The notes under the pieces: generated by a model
What the model saw: the letters and a program-made list of their open reading frames with translations, nothing else
What the model was told of the DNA's origin: nothing
Databases searched by the model: none
Program-made: the position numbers and the translations under genes
Source of the DNA: Arenibacter palladensis
Lineage (GTDB): Bacteria; Bacteroidota; Bacteroidia; Flavobacteriales; Flavobacteriaceae
Reading direction: 5' to 3'
Assembly: GCF_900129275.1 (NCBI RefSeq)
Contig: NZ_FQUX01000002.1
Span: forward strand, 65,795 to 129,794
Length of the DNA: 64,000 bases
In this document: positions 35,942 through 45,723 of the stretch, in pieces
Position numbering within the stretch: position 1 is the stretch's first letter
Layout: every line of letters begins with the position of its first letter

Positions 35942-37522
35942 TTAAGGGCCAATCTTATTTTTCATATACTCATTGCCTCCCAAATATGGGCAATTATAAA
36001 GATCCTGTATTCCAGAAAAAGGTACTACCGCCTTATTATAGCCATAAGTAGAGGATAACGAACTGTTCAAATCATTGTCATCCACATTTACCTGTATATC
36101 ATCCATAGTAAACTGACAGGGATGTTCATAACCAGCGGCATGCGTTATTTCCAGGAATTCCTTTCTAAAGGTTTTGAAATATTGTGATAATCTATCAGAT
36201 TTCAGAGGAACATTTATTCCGCCCTGTAACCATTTACTTTGGGTAGCTATTCCGGTCGGACATCTGTTGGTATGGCATACTTGGGCCTGGATACAACCAA
36301 TGCTCATCATGGCTTCCCTAGCTACATTTATACAATCTACACCCATGGCAAATGCCATAGCCGCTTTTGCAGGGAAACCCAATTTTCCACTTCCAATGAA
36401 CACTATTCTTTCTGTTAGATCGTAGTTTTTAAACAATTTATAAAGACTGGAAAATCCGTATACCCAAGGCAAGGATACATGGTCGGCAAAACTTGGAGGG
36501 GCAGCTCCCGTTCCTCCTTCACCTCCATCAACAGTTATAAAATCAGGTCCCTTTCCAGTTTCTATCATCAATTTGGCCAATTCCTCCCACTGATCCAATT
36601 TGCCAATGGCTCCTTTTATGCCGACTGGCAGGCCTGTTTGTTCGGCGATATCTTCAATTAACTGCATTAGTTCCGGTACGGAATTAAAAGCGGAATGGGT
36701 AGCTGGTGACAATACATCCTTGCCCATAACAACGCCCCTTATTTCGCTGATTTCATGGGTTATCTTTGCGGCTGGCAATACCCCTCCCTTACCTGGTTTT
36801 GCACCCTGTGAAATTTTAATTTCAATGGCCTTGATGCAAGGGTTGTCCAAAACCAGTTGCTTCATTTTATCCATAGAAAAATTACCATCTTCACTTCGTA
36901 CACCAAAGTATCCAGTTCCAAAATGAAATATAACATCCCCACCTTGTTTATGATAGGGGGAAAGTCCACCTTCACCTGTATTCTGATAAGCTCCCGATTT
37001 TCTTACTCCATTGTTCATGGCATCTACCGCAGCAGCGGATAAGGACCCAAAACTCATGGCGGAGACATTGATTACGGATGCAGGCCTATAGGGCTTTTTA
37101 CGTTTGTTGTAAGATCCAATGATTTTGGCACAGGGTAAAAAACAAGGATCGGTTATGTTAGGGTGACTTCCAGGAAGTTTATAAGCCATCATTTGGTTCT
37201 TGACAAAAATATGTTGATGTGCATAAATGTCCCTGTCCGTTCCAAAGCCTTCGTAATTGTTTTCCTTTTTCGCCGAGGCGTAGATCCAACCTCTTTCTAT
37301 ACGGTTAAAAGGAAGTTCTTCCCTATTGTTGGCAACAAAGTATTGTCTCATCTCAGGGCCAATACTCTCTAGCCAATACCTTAAATGTCCTACTATAGGG
37401 AAGTTATGTGAAATGGTGTGATTTTTCTGTACAAAGATATCCCTTATAGCTACCAAAGCTAAAAACACTATTACCCATGCCCACCATGGTAGGCTAGCTA
37501 GGGTGTTTAACATTGAATCCAT
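35942..37522 (-). CDS. FMN-binding glutamate synthase family protein
   Basis: A 526-residue protein with an N-terminal membrane helix (about residues 12-28) and a TIM-barrel glutamate-synthase central/FMN domain. Visible motifs are AMSFGSLSAAAVDAMNNG, GEGGLSPYH, ISQGAKPGKGG, VDGGEGGTGAAP and a cysteine cluster CHTNRCPTGIATQ near 415, a likely iron-sulfur/FMN region. These stand-alone domains lack the amidotransferase half of GltB. The physiological reaction of the subfamily is not settled; glutamate synthesis from another nitrogen donor or a different 2-oxoacid amination are both possible. Confidence 0.9.
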   Translation of the reverse strand: MDSMLNTLASLPWWAWVIVFLALVAIRDIFVQKNHTISHNFPIVGHLRYWLESIGPEMRQYFVANNREELPFNRIERGWIYASAKKENNYEGFGTDRDIYAHQHIFVKNQMMAYKLPGSHPNITDPCFLPCAKIIGSYNKRKKPYRPASVINVSAMSFGSLSAAAVDAMNNGVRKSGAYQNTGEGGLSPYHKQGGDVIFHFGTGYFGVRSEDGNFSMDKMKQLVLDNPCIKAIEIKISQGAKPGKGGVLPAAKITHEISEIRGVVMGKDVLSPATHSAFNSVPELMQLIEDIAEQTGLPVGIKGAIGKLDQWEELAKLMIETGKGPDFITVDGGEGGTGAAPPSFADHVSLPWVYGFSSLYKLFKNYDLTERIVFIGSGKLGFPAKAAMAFAMGVDCINVAREAMMSIGCIQAQVCHTNRCPTGIATQSKWLQGGINVPLKSDRLSQYFKTFRKEFLEITHAAGYEHPCQFTMDDIQVNVDDNDLNSSLSSTYGYNKAVVPFSGIQDLYNCPYLGGNEYMKNKIGP

Positions 37523-37650
37523 TTTCTAAATTATTTTTTTAATGATGACTTGAACGATTTTAGGAATAATGGAATACTAAATAAGGCTTGATTCCAAAGT
37601 ATAGTTGTCCCAATAATAAATTAAGCATCTTCATAAATTGATCAAAGACA

Positions 37651-38925
37651 TTATTGGTTCAGAAAGTCCAAACTCATTTCCGTAAGCGCCTTTACCCCAA
37701 GAATCATTCCATTTTCGTCTATACTGAAGTCGGGCGTATGATGTGGAAAAGAAGCCGTGTTTCCTGGGGTCATGCCGCCCAAAAAGAAAAAGAAACCAGG
37801 TACTTCGTTTTGAAAATAGGAGAAATCCTCACCTCCGGTAACGGCTTTTTGTATTTGCACATTATCCTTACCGGCAACCCTTTTTAAGGTAGGCAACATT
37901 TGCACCACCAAATCGGGATTGTTAAAAGTGATGTCCGTATTACTTTTTATCTCAATAGTGGCCGTACCGCCATATGCCTTGGCAATGTCGGGTACCATTT
38001 CTTTCATTCTCTCGGTAATCTGTTTTTGCATGTCGTAGTCCAAGGTTCTTATGGTTCCGATCATTTCCGCAGTTTCGGGGATAATATTGAAACGGACACC
38101 ACTTGTAATCTTGCCTACACTGATTACCGCTGCTTCATTGGTAAGGTCAACTTCCCTACTAATAATAGTCTGTAGTCCATCTATGATCTTGGCACTGATA
38201 AGAATGGGATCTATGCCCTTCCATGGTTGTGAGCCATGGGTCTGTTTTCCCTCTACCCGAATAACGAATCGTTGCACTGCCGCCATAAGTCCTTCAGTTT
38301 TATACCTTATCACCCCAACTGGAGTAGCGGAATTGATATGAAGTCCAAAAATAGCATCCACATCCGGATTTTTAAGAACCCCTTCCTTAACCATTAATAG
38401 TGCTCCACCTTCTTCCCCAGGAGGAGGACCTTCTTCGGCGGGTTGAAATATAAACTTAATGGTTCCTTTAATCTTGTCCCTATTTTTGGACAGGATTTCC
38501 GCAACTCCCATAAGAATGGCGGTATGGGTATCATGACCACAGGCATGCATAACACCTACCTCTTGACCTAGAAATTCCGAGGTAACAGTGGATTTAAACG
38601 CAAGATCGTTTCTTTCGGTGACGGGTAAGGCATCAATATCAGCCCTTAAAGCGATTACCTTTCCATTTTTATTGCCTTTAAGGATCCCAACCACCCCAGT
38701 CTTGGCTACTCCGGTTTGTACCTCCAGCCCCAAGGATTTTAAATGGGCCGCTATTTTTTCAGCAGTATTGAACTCCCTATTGGATAGTTCCGGATTTTGG
38801 TGAAAATCCCTCCTCCAATCGATTACCTTCGGTTCAATAGCCTTATATTCCTTTTCAAAATTGTATTTCTGGGCCGTGGAGTTCAAAAACCATAAAAGCA
38901 TTGGTAGAATCAAATATAACTTCAT
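37651..38925 (-). CDS. M20-family amidohydrolase (secreted)
   Basis: A 424-residue protein with a signal peptide (about 1-18) and M20D peptidase motifs: MHACGHDTHTAILMG (metal ligands, about residues 127-141), EEGPPPGEEGGALLM and late GGEDFSYF. Relatives hydrolyse N-acyl amino acids, hippurate or indole-acetyl-amino acid conjugates using two metal ions. The export signal suggests a periplasmic location. The gene is flanked by about 130- and 250-base spacers and is probably monocistronic. Confidence 0.92.
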   Translation of the reverse strand: MKLYLILPMLLWFLNSTAQKYNFEKEYKAIEPKVIDWRRDFHQNPELSNREFNTAEKIAAHLKSLGLEVQTGVAKTGVVGILKGNKNGKVIALRADIDALPVTERNDLAFKSTVTSEFLGQEVGVMHACGHDTHTAILMGVAEILSKNRDKIKGTIKFIFQPAEEGPPPGEEGGALLMVKEGVLKNPDVDAIFGLHINSATPVGVIRYKTEGLMAAVQRFVIRVEGKQTHGSQPWKGIDPILISAKIIDGLQTIISREVDLTNEAAVISVGKITSGVRFNIIPETAEMIGTIRTLDYDMQKQITERMKEMVPDIAKAYGGTATIEIKSNTDITFNNPDLVVQMLPTLKRVAGKDNVQIQKAVTGGEDFSYFQNEVPGFFFFLGGMTPGNTASFPHHTPDFSIDENGMILGVKALTEMSLDFLNQ

Positions 38926-39181
38926 ACAACTAAATGGGATTTAAAATTTTAGATGCCTAAGATTTAATTCTCTTAAACATTGAACATAGTTTTTAATAGT
39001 TTTACAGTGGGTAACATTATAAAAAGAATTACTTCCCATAAAATTGGTATTAAAGGATAAATATATTCAAATTAGAACTATTAACTCGGTTGGATTATCA
39101 CAAATATTAAAGTTGATTTTTTGATAAGGCTATTTATGGTTAAATTCACCGATCGTAACGAGCTTAATATCTACATACGTT

Positions 39182-41503
39182 TTGGAGAACTATATTAACG
39201 AATTAAATGAAGCCCAAAAGGCTCCCGTTTTGCATAAGGACGGGCCTTTAATGGTGATTGCAGGGGCCGGTTCCGGTAAGACAAGGGTATTGACATACCG
39301 TATTGCTTATTTAATGAGCCAGGGAGTGGATTCCTTTAATATATTGGCGCTGACCTTTACCAATAAGGCAGCAAGGGAAATGAAAAAGCGTATTGCTGAT
39401 ATTGTGGGTACCTCGGAAGCCAAGAACCTATGGATGGGTACCTTTCATTCCGTTTTTGCAAAGCTATTAAGGTTCGATGGGGACAAATTGGGCTATCCTT
39501 CCAATTTCACCATTTACGATACACAAGATTCCCAACGCCTTCTATCCGCTATTATAAAGGAAATGGGCCTGGACAAGGATATTTATAAATACAAGCAGGT
39601 ACAAAATAGAATATCTTCCTATAAGAACAGCCTCATTACCGTAAAGGCATATTATAACAATCCGGATTTGGTAGAGGCAGATGCCATGGCCAAGCGTCCT
39701 AGGATGGGAGAAATTTATCAGAACTATGTAGATCGCTGCTTTAAGGCGGGTGCTATGGATTTTGATGACCTTCTGTTGCGGACCAATGAACTACTTACAA
39801 GATTCCCTGAAGTCCTGGCCAAATATCAGGATAGGTTTAGGTACATTCTGGTAGATGAGTACCAGGATACCAACCATTCCCAGTATTTGATCGTTAAGGC
39901 ACTATCGGACAGGTTCCAAAATATTTGTGTGGTAGGGGATGATGCCCAGAGTATATATTCCTTCAGGGGGGCAAACATTAGCAATATTTTAAATTTTCAA
40001 AAAGATTACGACAATGTGGGAATGTACCGATTGGAGCAGAACTACAGGTCTACCAAAAATATTGTGAATGCTGCCAATTCCATAATTTCCAAAAATACAA
40101 ATCAATTGGAAAAGGTGGTGTGGACCTCCAATGACGAAGGTCCATTAATAAAGGTTCACCGAAGCCCTACGGATGCGGAGGAAGGTAGATTTGTGGCAGG
40201 ATCCATTTTTGAAAATAAAATGCAGAATCAATTGCCCAATGGCAATTTTGCCGTTTTGTACAGGACCAACTCACAATCCAGGGCCATTGAGGATGCCCTT
40301 AGAAAACGGGATATACCCTATAGAATTTATGGTGGACTTTCCTTTTATCAACGAAAGGAAATTAAGGACGTACTGTCCTATTTAAGATTGGTCATCAATC
40401 CAAAGGACGAAGAGGCACTTAAACGTATTATCAATTTTCCGGCACGTGGCATTGGACAGAGCACATTGGATAAGCTTACCGTTGCCGCAAATCACTATAA
40501 TCGCTCAATTTTTGAGGTTATGGACAACCTTGAAAGGATAGATTTAAAGATCAATTCCGGTACCAAAAGAAAATTGGGAGACTTTGTAGCCATGATCAAG
40601 AGCTTCCAGATCATGAACGAAAGTGCCGATGCCTTTACCTTGGCAGAGCATGTTGCCAAAAAATCCGGAGTCTTATTGGAATTCAAAAAAGATGGTACTC
40701 CAGAGGGAATTGGCAAGATGGAGAATATTGAGGAGTTGTTGAACGGTATCAAGGATTTTGTGGAAGGACAAAAGGAATTGGCCGATGCCAAGGGCGACAT
40801 AGGGGAGTTTTTGGAGGATGTGGCACTGGCAACAGATCTAGATAAGGATACCGGAGATGATGACCGGGTGGCTCTAATGACCATTCACTTGGCAAAAGGA
40901 CTGGAATTTCCTCACGTTTACATTGTAGGGATGGAAGAAGATCTTTTCCCCTCTGCAATGAGTATGAATACTAGGAGTGAATTGGAAGAGGAAAGACGCC
41001 TATTCTATGTAGCCCTGACCAGGGCGGAAAAGCAGGCCTATTTAACCTATACACAAAATAGATATCGTTGGGGCAAATTGGTAGATGCTGAACCTAGTAG
41101 ATTTATTGAAGAAATTGATGAAAAATATATTGAAAACCTGACACCTGTTCAGAAATCTAGATACACTCCCTTAATTGATGTTGATATTTTTGGCGATGTT
41201 GACAAAAGTAGATTGAGACAGAACAAACCGGTACAAGGCACACCTCCCAGCGGTGTTAAGCCCAATGAAAATCAGTTGCGAAAACTCCGTAAACTAAAAC
41301 CCGAACTCAGTACTCCCGTTGGAAACACCAATGCGGTAGACCCGAATTTATCAGAAGGATCCTTGGTAAACCATACTAGGTTTGGAAGGGGGCAAGTGCT
41401 GAAAATTGAAGGGGTAGGAAATGATAGGAAAGCTGAAATTAAATTTGATAAGGGAGACATTAAAAAGCTTTTACTAAGGTTTGCCAAATTGGAAGTTCTC
41501 TGA
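39182..41503 (+). CDS. UvrD/PcrA-type superfamily 1 DNA helicase
   Basis: A 773-residue helicase with Q-motif LNEAQKAPVL, Walker A VIAGAGSGKTRVLT (about 24-37), DEYQDT (Walker B), GDDAQSIYSFRGA, EQNYRST and the C-terminal VALTRAE motif. The last 100 residues carry the PcrA-type tail (FGRGQVLKIEGVG). It unwinds DNA 3'-5' in nucleotide excision and mismatch repair. The initiation codon is TTG: no in-frame ATG lies upstream for at least 15 codons, and the protein start MENYINELNEAQ matches homologues. UvrA is also in the window. Confidence 0.94.
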   Translation: MENYINELNEAQKAPVLHKDGPLMVIAGAGSGKTRVLTYRIAYLMSQGVDSFNILALTFTNKAAREMKKRIADIVGTSEAKNLWMGTFHSVFAKLLRFDGDKLGYPSNFTIYDTQDSQRLLSAIIKEMGLDKDIYKYKQVQNRISSYKNSLITVKAYYNNPDLVEADAMAKRPRMGEIYQNYVDRCFKAGAMDFDDLLLRTNELLTRFPEVLAKYQDRFRYILVDEYQDTNHSQYLIVKALSDRFQNICVVGDDAQSIYSFRGANISNILNFQKDYDNVGMYRLEQNYRSTKNIVNAANSIISKNTNQLEKVVWTSNDEGPLIKVHRSPTDAEEGRFVAGSIFENKMQNQLPNGNFAVLYRTNSQSRAIEDALRKRDIPYRIYGGLSFYQRKEIKDVLSYLRLVINPKDEEALKRIINFPARGIGQSTLDKLTVAANHYNRSIFEVMDNLERIDLKINSGTKRKLGDFVAMIKSFQIMNESADAFTLAEHVAKKSGVLLEFKKDGTPEGIGKMENIEELLNGIKDFVEGQKELADAKGDIGEFLEDVALATDLDKDTGDDDRVALMTIHLAKGLEFPHVYIVGMEEDLFPSAMSMNTRSELEEERRLFYVALTRAEKQAYLTYTQNRYRWGKLVDAEPSRFIEEIDEKYIENLTPVQKSRYTPLIDVDIFGDVDKSRLRQNKPVQGTPPSGVKPNENQLRKLRKLKPELSTPVGNTNAVDPNLSEGSLVNHTRFGRGQVLKIEGVGNDRKAEIKFDKGDIKKLLLRFAKLEVL

Positions 41504-41545
41504 TTCCGAAGGGCACCATGTGTACACCTGGTATTCTAGGATAGG

Positions 41546-42391
41546 TTATAAATGCTCTTGGATAAAAGCCTTTAATTTAATGGAAGTATCCAAAAGGTCC
41601 AACCCAACCCAGCCGTGACCTCCATTGGGGTACAGTGTAAATTGGTGTTCCACATTTAGTTCCACTAATCTATCTTTTAGGCTTATTCCTTGTGAATTGG
41701 GAATTAGCGGATCCTGTGCTCCATAAAACAATATAGTTGCCGGAGAAGTTGATTTTACTTGGTATAATGGACTCACCTCTTCCAAAACCTCTGGATCATT
41801 TCCAAATTGATCCAAAAGGGTCCTCAGAACTTGATTGGGAGTATTTATATATGCCTCGTCCAAAAGGTTGGTAGGCCCAACAATACTGCAGACCATATTG
41901 ACTTGTTTTTTGGTGTCGTGAGCATAGCTCCACAACAATGAAAGGTGTGCCCCGGCACTAGAACCAATAAATCCGATCTCTTTAGAAATCTGAAATTCCT
42001 GCGCTCTATCGTATAATTCCTGTACCAATTGGCCTATGTCATTGATTTGCATGGGGTAGGGCGGATTGTTTTCATCTGCCAATCTATAATTCATGTTTAC
42101 CACAGCTATGTCAGGCAATTGTTCCCTGATAAAATCTTTAAAGGCATTCATTTCCGATTTTTCACCAGCATTCCATCCACCTCCATGTACCAAAATCAGA
42201 ACTTTAGTTTCGCTAGTCCTGTTTTTTGGAAGATAAATGTCATATTTTTGATGGGTATGGGAACCATATTCCAAGTCGATAATATTCTTGGCCTCCAATG
42301 TGCCAGTACCGGTTTCAACTGGATCTTCCGTACAGGAATGGCAAATTACAAAGAGGAATCCAAGAAGTAGGATAAACTGAAACTTATACAT
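41546..42391 (-). CDS. Lipoprotein alpha/beta hydrolase
   Basis: A 281-residue protein with a lipoprotein-type signal (FLFVICHSC, Cys about 20). The alpha/beta hydrolase elements are LVHGGGWNAGE (HGGG oxyanion hole), the nucleophile elbow GSSAGAHLSLL with Ser near 145, an acid in FYGAQDPLIPN and catalytic His in GGHGWVG. The pattern is that of the hormone-sensitive-lipase/carboxylesterase branch. Location is periplasmic or outer-membrane, and the substrate is likely an ester. It is convergent with uvrD. Confidence 0.85.
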   Translation of the reverse strand: MYKFQFILLLGFLFVICHSCTEDPVETGTGTLEAKNIIDLEYGSHTHQKYDIYLPKNRTSETKVLILVHGGGWNAGEKSEMNAFKDFIREQLPDIAVVNMNYRLADENNPPYPMQINDIGQLVQELYDRAQEFQISKEIGFIGSSAGAHLSLLWSYAHDTKKQVNMVCSIVGPTNLLDEAYINTPNQVLRTLLDQFGNDPEVLEEVSPLYQVKSTSPATILFYGAQDPLIPNSQGISLKDRLVELNVEHQFTLYPNGGHGWVGLDLLDTSIKLKAFIQEHL

Positions 42392-42437
42392 AAAACATTA
42401 TTTATTATATTGATAACGTTTATTTTGAACCAATAAT

Positions 42438-43058
42438 ATGTCTGAATTTATTAAAATATATCCTGAAAATCCTAATCCTAAGGAAATTAAGAGGGTTGTG
42501 GATGTTCTGCGTAAAGGTGGGCTGATTATTTATCCTACAGATACAGTCTATGGCCTAGGTTGTGATATTACAAATACCAAAGCCTTGGAAAAAATAGCGC
42601 GGATAAAAGGAGTAAAATTGGCCAAAGCCAATTGGTCCTTTATATGTGCCGATCTCAGTAACCTTTCTGATTACGTAAGACAAATAGACACCTCTACCTT
42701 TAAAATTCTAAAGCGTGCCCTACCAGGACCTTATACCTTTATACTTCCCGGGAACAACAATCTGCCCAAAGAATTTAAAAAGAAAAAAACGGTGGGTATC
42801 CGTATTCCTGATAATTCCATTGCCAGGACTTTGGTAGAAGCTCTGGGAAACCCTATCGTTTCCACCTCCATTCGCGATGAGGATGAGCTTTTGGAATATA
42901 CTACCGATCCGGAATTGATCTATGAAAAATGGAGAAATCTTGTAGATATAGTTATTGATGGGGGTTATGGGGACAACATGGCCTCAACGGTAATAGATCT
43001 TTCTGAAGATGAACCCATAGTGGTCAGGGAAGGAAAGGGGAGTTTGGATATCTTTTAA
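42438..43058 (+). CDS. TsaC/YciO family protein (L-threonylcarbamoyladenylate synthase-like)
   Basis: A 206-residue YrdC-domain protein with GGLIIYPTDTVYGLGCD (residues about 31-47), PGPYTFILPG and IVSTSIRDEDE. TsaC/Sua5 enzymes make threonylcarbamoyl-AMP for the tRNA t6A modification. The KGVKLAKANWSFIC stretch differs from the KxR/SxN nucleotide loop of classical TsaC and looks more like YciO, whose activity is weaker or different. It is divergent from the alpha/beta hydrolase gene, 46 bases apart, and shares a two-way terminator with the OmpA gene. Confidence 0.85.
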   Translation: MSEFIKIYPENPNPKEIKRVVDVLRKGGLIIYPTDTVYGLGCDITNTKALEKIARIKGVKLAKANWSFICADLSNLSDYVRQIDTSTFKILKRALPGPYTFILPGNNNLPKEFKKKKTVGIRIPDNSIARTLVEALGNPIVSTSIRDEDELLEYTTDPELIYEKWRNLVDIVIDGGYGDNMASTVIDLSEDEPIVVREGKGSLDIF

Positions 43059-43093
43059 GAAGAAAGAAATTTTTAACTGCATTTAGAACAAAA

Positions 43094-43120
43094 AAAAAGC
43101 GACCCATAAGGTCGCTTTTT
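43094..43120. terminator. Bidirectional terminator between TsaC/YciO gene and OmpA gene
   Basis: Stem AAAAAGCGACC/GGTCGCTTTTT (11 bp) around a CATAA loop, with A- and T-tracts on either side, lies exactly between two convergent genes. Confidence 0.88.
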
Positions 43121-43138
43121 AAGTTGAATATGTTATTC

Positions 43139-43987
43139 TTAGTTGATCTTAGGATCTTTCATCCCTTCTTCGATCATGCTGTAGAATTGATCAATTTTTG
43201 GAAGTACAACTATACGTGTTCTTCTGTTCTTAGCTTTGTCTGTTGGGGAAACAGGAATATATTCTCCTCTTCCTGCAGCAGTCATACGCTTAGGATCAAC
43301 ACCGTAATCTTTTTGTAAAATACGTACAACTGAAGTAGCACGCTTCACACTTAAATCCCAGTTGTCATATAATACACCGCTGTTATATGGATCAGTATCG
43401 GTATGACCTTCAACCATAAATTCGAAATCTGGTTTGTTGTTAACCACTTGAGCAACTTTTCCTAAAATTTCCTTAGCTCTCTGAGTTACGTTAAAGCTTC
43501 CGCTTCTAAACAAAAGTTTGTCAGAAATAGAAACAAAAACAACTCCTTTTTCTACACTGATTTCAATATCCTCATCATCCAAGTTTCCAAGAACACCTTT
43601 TAAACTTTGTACCAAAGCCAAGTTTACAGAATCCCTTCTAGTAATGGCATCGTTAAGTTTTCTTATAGTTAGATCCTTTTCTTTTAAACTTTCCAAAGAT
43701 TTCTCCAAGTTATCGGCACCTTTACTTGTAAGAGTGGTAAGGTTACCCATATTGTTAATTAAGTCTTGGTTGTTGGCTTTAAGGAAGGCATTCTGATCTT
43801 CCAAAGTCTGCATTTTTGAAGTTGCAGCAGCCTTATCTTCTAAACAAGTATTTAATTTAACTGTCGCGGAATTTAATAAATCTTGTGCTTCTTTTGCCTT
43901 GGCTTCCATATCTGCATACTTCTTCTGTGACACACATGAAGACAACAAAAGGGTAATACCTAAACAGCCTAAAATGATTTTTCTCAT
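43139..43987 (-). CDS. OmpA-family peptidoglycan-binding lipoprotein
   Basis: A 282-residue protein: lipoprotein signal (ITLLLSSC, Cys18), coiled coil (about 25-120), and OmpA_C domain (about 150-275) with intact FMVEGHTDTDPYN, LSVKRATSV and NRRTRIVVLP. These contain the Asp and Arg that bind diaminopimelate in peptidoglycan. It anchors the outer membrane to the wall. A strong promoter box at 44043-44050 and a terminator suggest a highly expressed single gene. The paralogue at 35036-35839 has lost the binding residues. Confidence 0.9.
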   Translation of the reverse strand: MRKIILGCLGITLLLSSCVSQKKYADMEAKAKEAQDLLNSATVKLNTCLEDKAAATSKMQTLEDQNAFLKANNQDLINNMGNLTTLTSKGADNLEKSLESLKEKDLTIRKLNDAITRRDSVNLALVQSLKGVLGNLDDEDIEISVEKGVVFVSISDKLLFRSGSFNVTQRAKEILGKVAQVVNNKPDFEFMVEGHTDTDPYNSGVLYDNWDLSVKRATSVVRILQKDYGVDPKRMTAAGRGEYIPVSPTDKAKNRRTRIVVLPKIDQFYSMIEEGMKDPKIN

Positions 43988-44042
43988 AGTTATGATAATA
44001 GAATTAATAATTTATAATTTAATTAGTTCGTTTTAATGTTCG

Positions 44043-44050
44043 CAAAATTA
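44043..44050 (-). promoter_or_regulatory. -7 promoter box of the OmpA-family gene
   Basis: On the minus strand TAATTTTG matches TAnnTTTG and is 56 bases before the ATG. A TTG about 25 bases upstream may be the -33 element, a little far from consensus. Confidence 0.45.
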
Positions 44051-44083
44051 TATAAAACGCAATATTTTGCGAGACCAATTTAG

Positions 44084-45088
44084 TTAATCTTTTACTAAAT
44101 TGTTAAATATTTTTACATGATTTATATAATAAGCCCAAACAATAGATTTTATTAGATAATAATCCCCTGTAAAACAGGCGTTTTCCCTCTTTTTGTAGAT
44201 AGTCCAAAAATTTTTGTAAAAACTAAAATGGGCCTTTATTATTGCCCAGAAATGCTTAAACCTACCCTGAAAAATAAAATTCAGTCCCGCTAAGCCATCC
44301 AAAACCAATCTTAAGACGACTATTGGAAATACTTTTCGTGCGGGAAGGTTTTTAACAAGCGAAAAAAGGGAATTTCTAAAGTTAAGAAAAGTCTTTTTCG
44401 GATTCATGCTACTTAAGGTGGAGCCACCTAAATGGTATACTTCCGATTCTCCGACATAATAAACCTTGTGACCCTTATTTTTAGCCCTCCAGCATAAGTC
44501 TATTTCTTCCTGATGGGCAAAATAATCCTCGTCAAATCCGTTCAGTTCCCGGAATACATCCGCCTTGATAAACAAACATGCTCCTGTAGCCCAAAATATT
44601 TCCTTTCCGTCATTGTACTGTCCATTATCCGTTTCCAATTCATTAAAAATACGCCCCCGGCAAAAAGGATAACCATATTTATCAATAAAGCCTCCTGCGG
44701 CCCCGGCATACTCAAATTGGGCCTTATTTTTATAATCCAATATTTTGGGCTGTATTATGGATGCCAAAGGGTTGTCCTCAAATTCCTTTATTATTGGGGT
44801 AAGCCAATCCTTGGTCACTTCCACATCTGAATTTAAAAGGCAATATATATCTGCCTCTATGTGGGGCAAGGCATCATTATATCCCTTGGCGTAACCCCCA
44901 TTGCTCGAGTTTTGGACGATACCTATCTCTGGATAATTCTTTTTAAGAAAGGCGATAGAATCATCTGTAGAGGCATTGTCGGCGACATATACATCAGCCT
45001 CCTTGGAGAATTCCGTAACGGACGGCATAAACTTTTCCAAAAGTGCTTCCCCGTTCCAATTAAGTATAACTACTGCTATTTTCAACAT
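44084..45088 (-). CDS. Family 2 glycosyltransferase
   Basis: A 334-residue GT-A fold enzyme: IAVVILNWNGEALLEKF (residues 3-19), ADNASTDDS, the SDVEV metal-binding DxD-like motif, and DEDYFAHQEEIDLCWRAK near 200-217 typical of GT2 rhamnosyl- or similar transferases. It has a C-terminal amphipathic/hydrophobic tail (about 260-330) and no transmembrane bundle. The role is probably transfer of a sugar onto a lipid-linked or surface glycan; the donor is unknown. No glycan cluster surrounds it. Confidence 0.9.
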   Translation of the reverse strand: MLKIAVVILNWNGEALLEKFMPSVTEFSKEADVYVADNASTDDSIAFLKKNYPEIGIVQNSSNGGYAKGYNDALPHIEADIYCLLNSDVEVTKDWLTPIIKEFEDNPLASIIQPKILDYKNKAQFEYAGAAGGFIDKYGYPFCRGRIFNELETDNGQYNDGKEIFWATGACLFIKADVFRELNGFDEDYFAHQEEIDLCWRAKNKGHKVYYVGESEVYHLGGSTLSSMNPKKTFLNFRNSLFSLVKNLPARKVFPIVVLRLVLDGLAGLNFIFQGRFKHFWAIIKAHFSFYKNFWTIYKKRENACFTGDYYLIKSIVWAYYINHVKIFNNLVKD

Positions 45089-45247
45089 TTTCTATAATGC
45101 CCAAAATAACAGGCATATATTCAAATTAAGAGGTTCTGATTAAGTTGGCAATGTAAAGAAATAATTTATAATTGACCATGAATATTTTGACAACCACTAT
45201 CCACGGTCCCTAATTTATATTGGAAAATTGGGTATAGCTACTCTCCC

Positions 45248-45697
45248 TTATCTAGGTCTATATTCCGGAATGTCCTTGAGAAAGCTATATTGCTCCCTCT
45301 CGAAATCCATACTACAAAAAAAATGATCCAAGCCGTTGGTGACCATTAAATACTTGGCTTTGAGCAAAAGGTTATATCGGGCGATTTGGTCAAAAACCAC
45401 TTGGTCAATTTTAGTTTCGGGCGATTTACATTCTACCAGGATTTCAATACTACCGTTTGGATTAAAGACCACCACGTCGTATCTTTTTTTTAGATTATTT
45501 ATAAGCAGTTGCTTTTCCACGTTGATATGCGCCTTAGGATAATTCTTGTCCGAAATTAGATTATGCACTACGTGCTGTCTTACCCATTCTTCAGGTTGTA
45601 GAACCACAAATTTTTTGCGTATCACATCAAAAATATAGATTTTATTTTCCCTATTTTTGAATCGAAAGGGATAGGACGGATAGTTTAATGATTGCAT
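45248..45697 (-). CDS. Stand-alone PD-(D/E)XK protein (HsdR N-terminal-like domain)
   Basis: The ATG at 45695-45697 gives 149 residues; a longer ORF reading adds an implausible 27-residue hydrophobic leader. The motif RYDVVVFNPNGSIEILVECKSP holds the Asp and the E-x-K of a PD-(D/E)XK nuclease fold, as in the N-terminus of type I restriction HsdR. No HsdM, HsdS or helicase genes are near, so it is not a restriction system. It is divergent from holA with only 26 bases between the starts, so the two may share a promoter region and possibly a DNA-metabolic role. Confidence 0.8.
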   Translation of the reverse strand: MQSLNYPSYPFRFKNRENKIYIFDVIRKKFVVLQPEEWVRQHVVHNLISDKNYPKAHINVEKQLLINNLKKRYDVVVFNPNGSIEILVECKSPETKIDQVVFDQIARYNLLLKAKYLMVTNGLDHFFCSMDFEREQYSFLKDIPEYRPR

Positions 45698-45723
45698 TGT
45701 GCAAAGTTGATGATTTTTTTTAG

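Noticed and set aside
45248..45697. Possible type I restriction system
   Set aside because: Only an HsdR-N-like domain is present; there is no helicase, methylase or specificity gene nearby.
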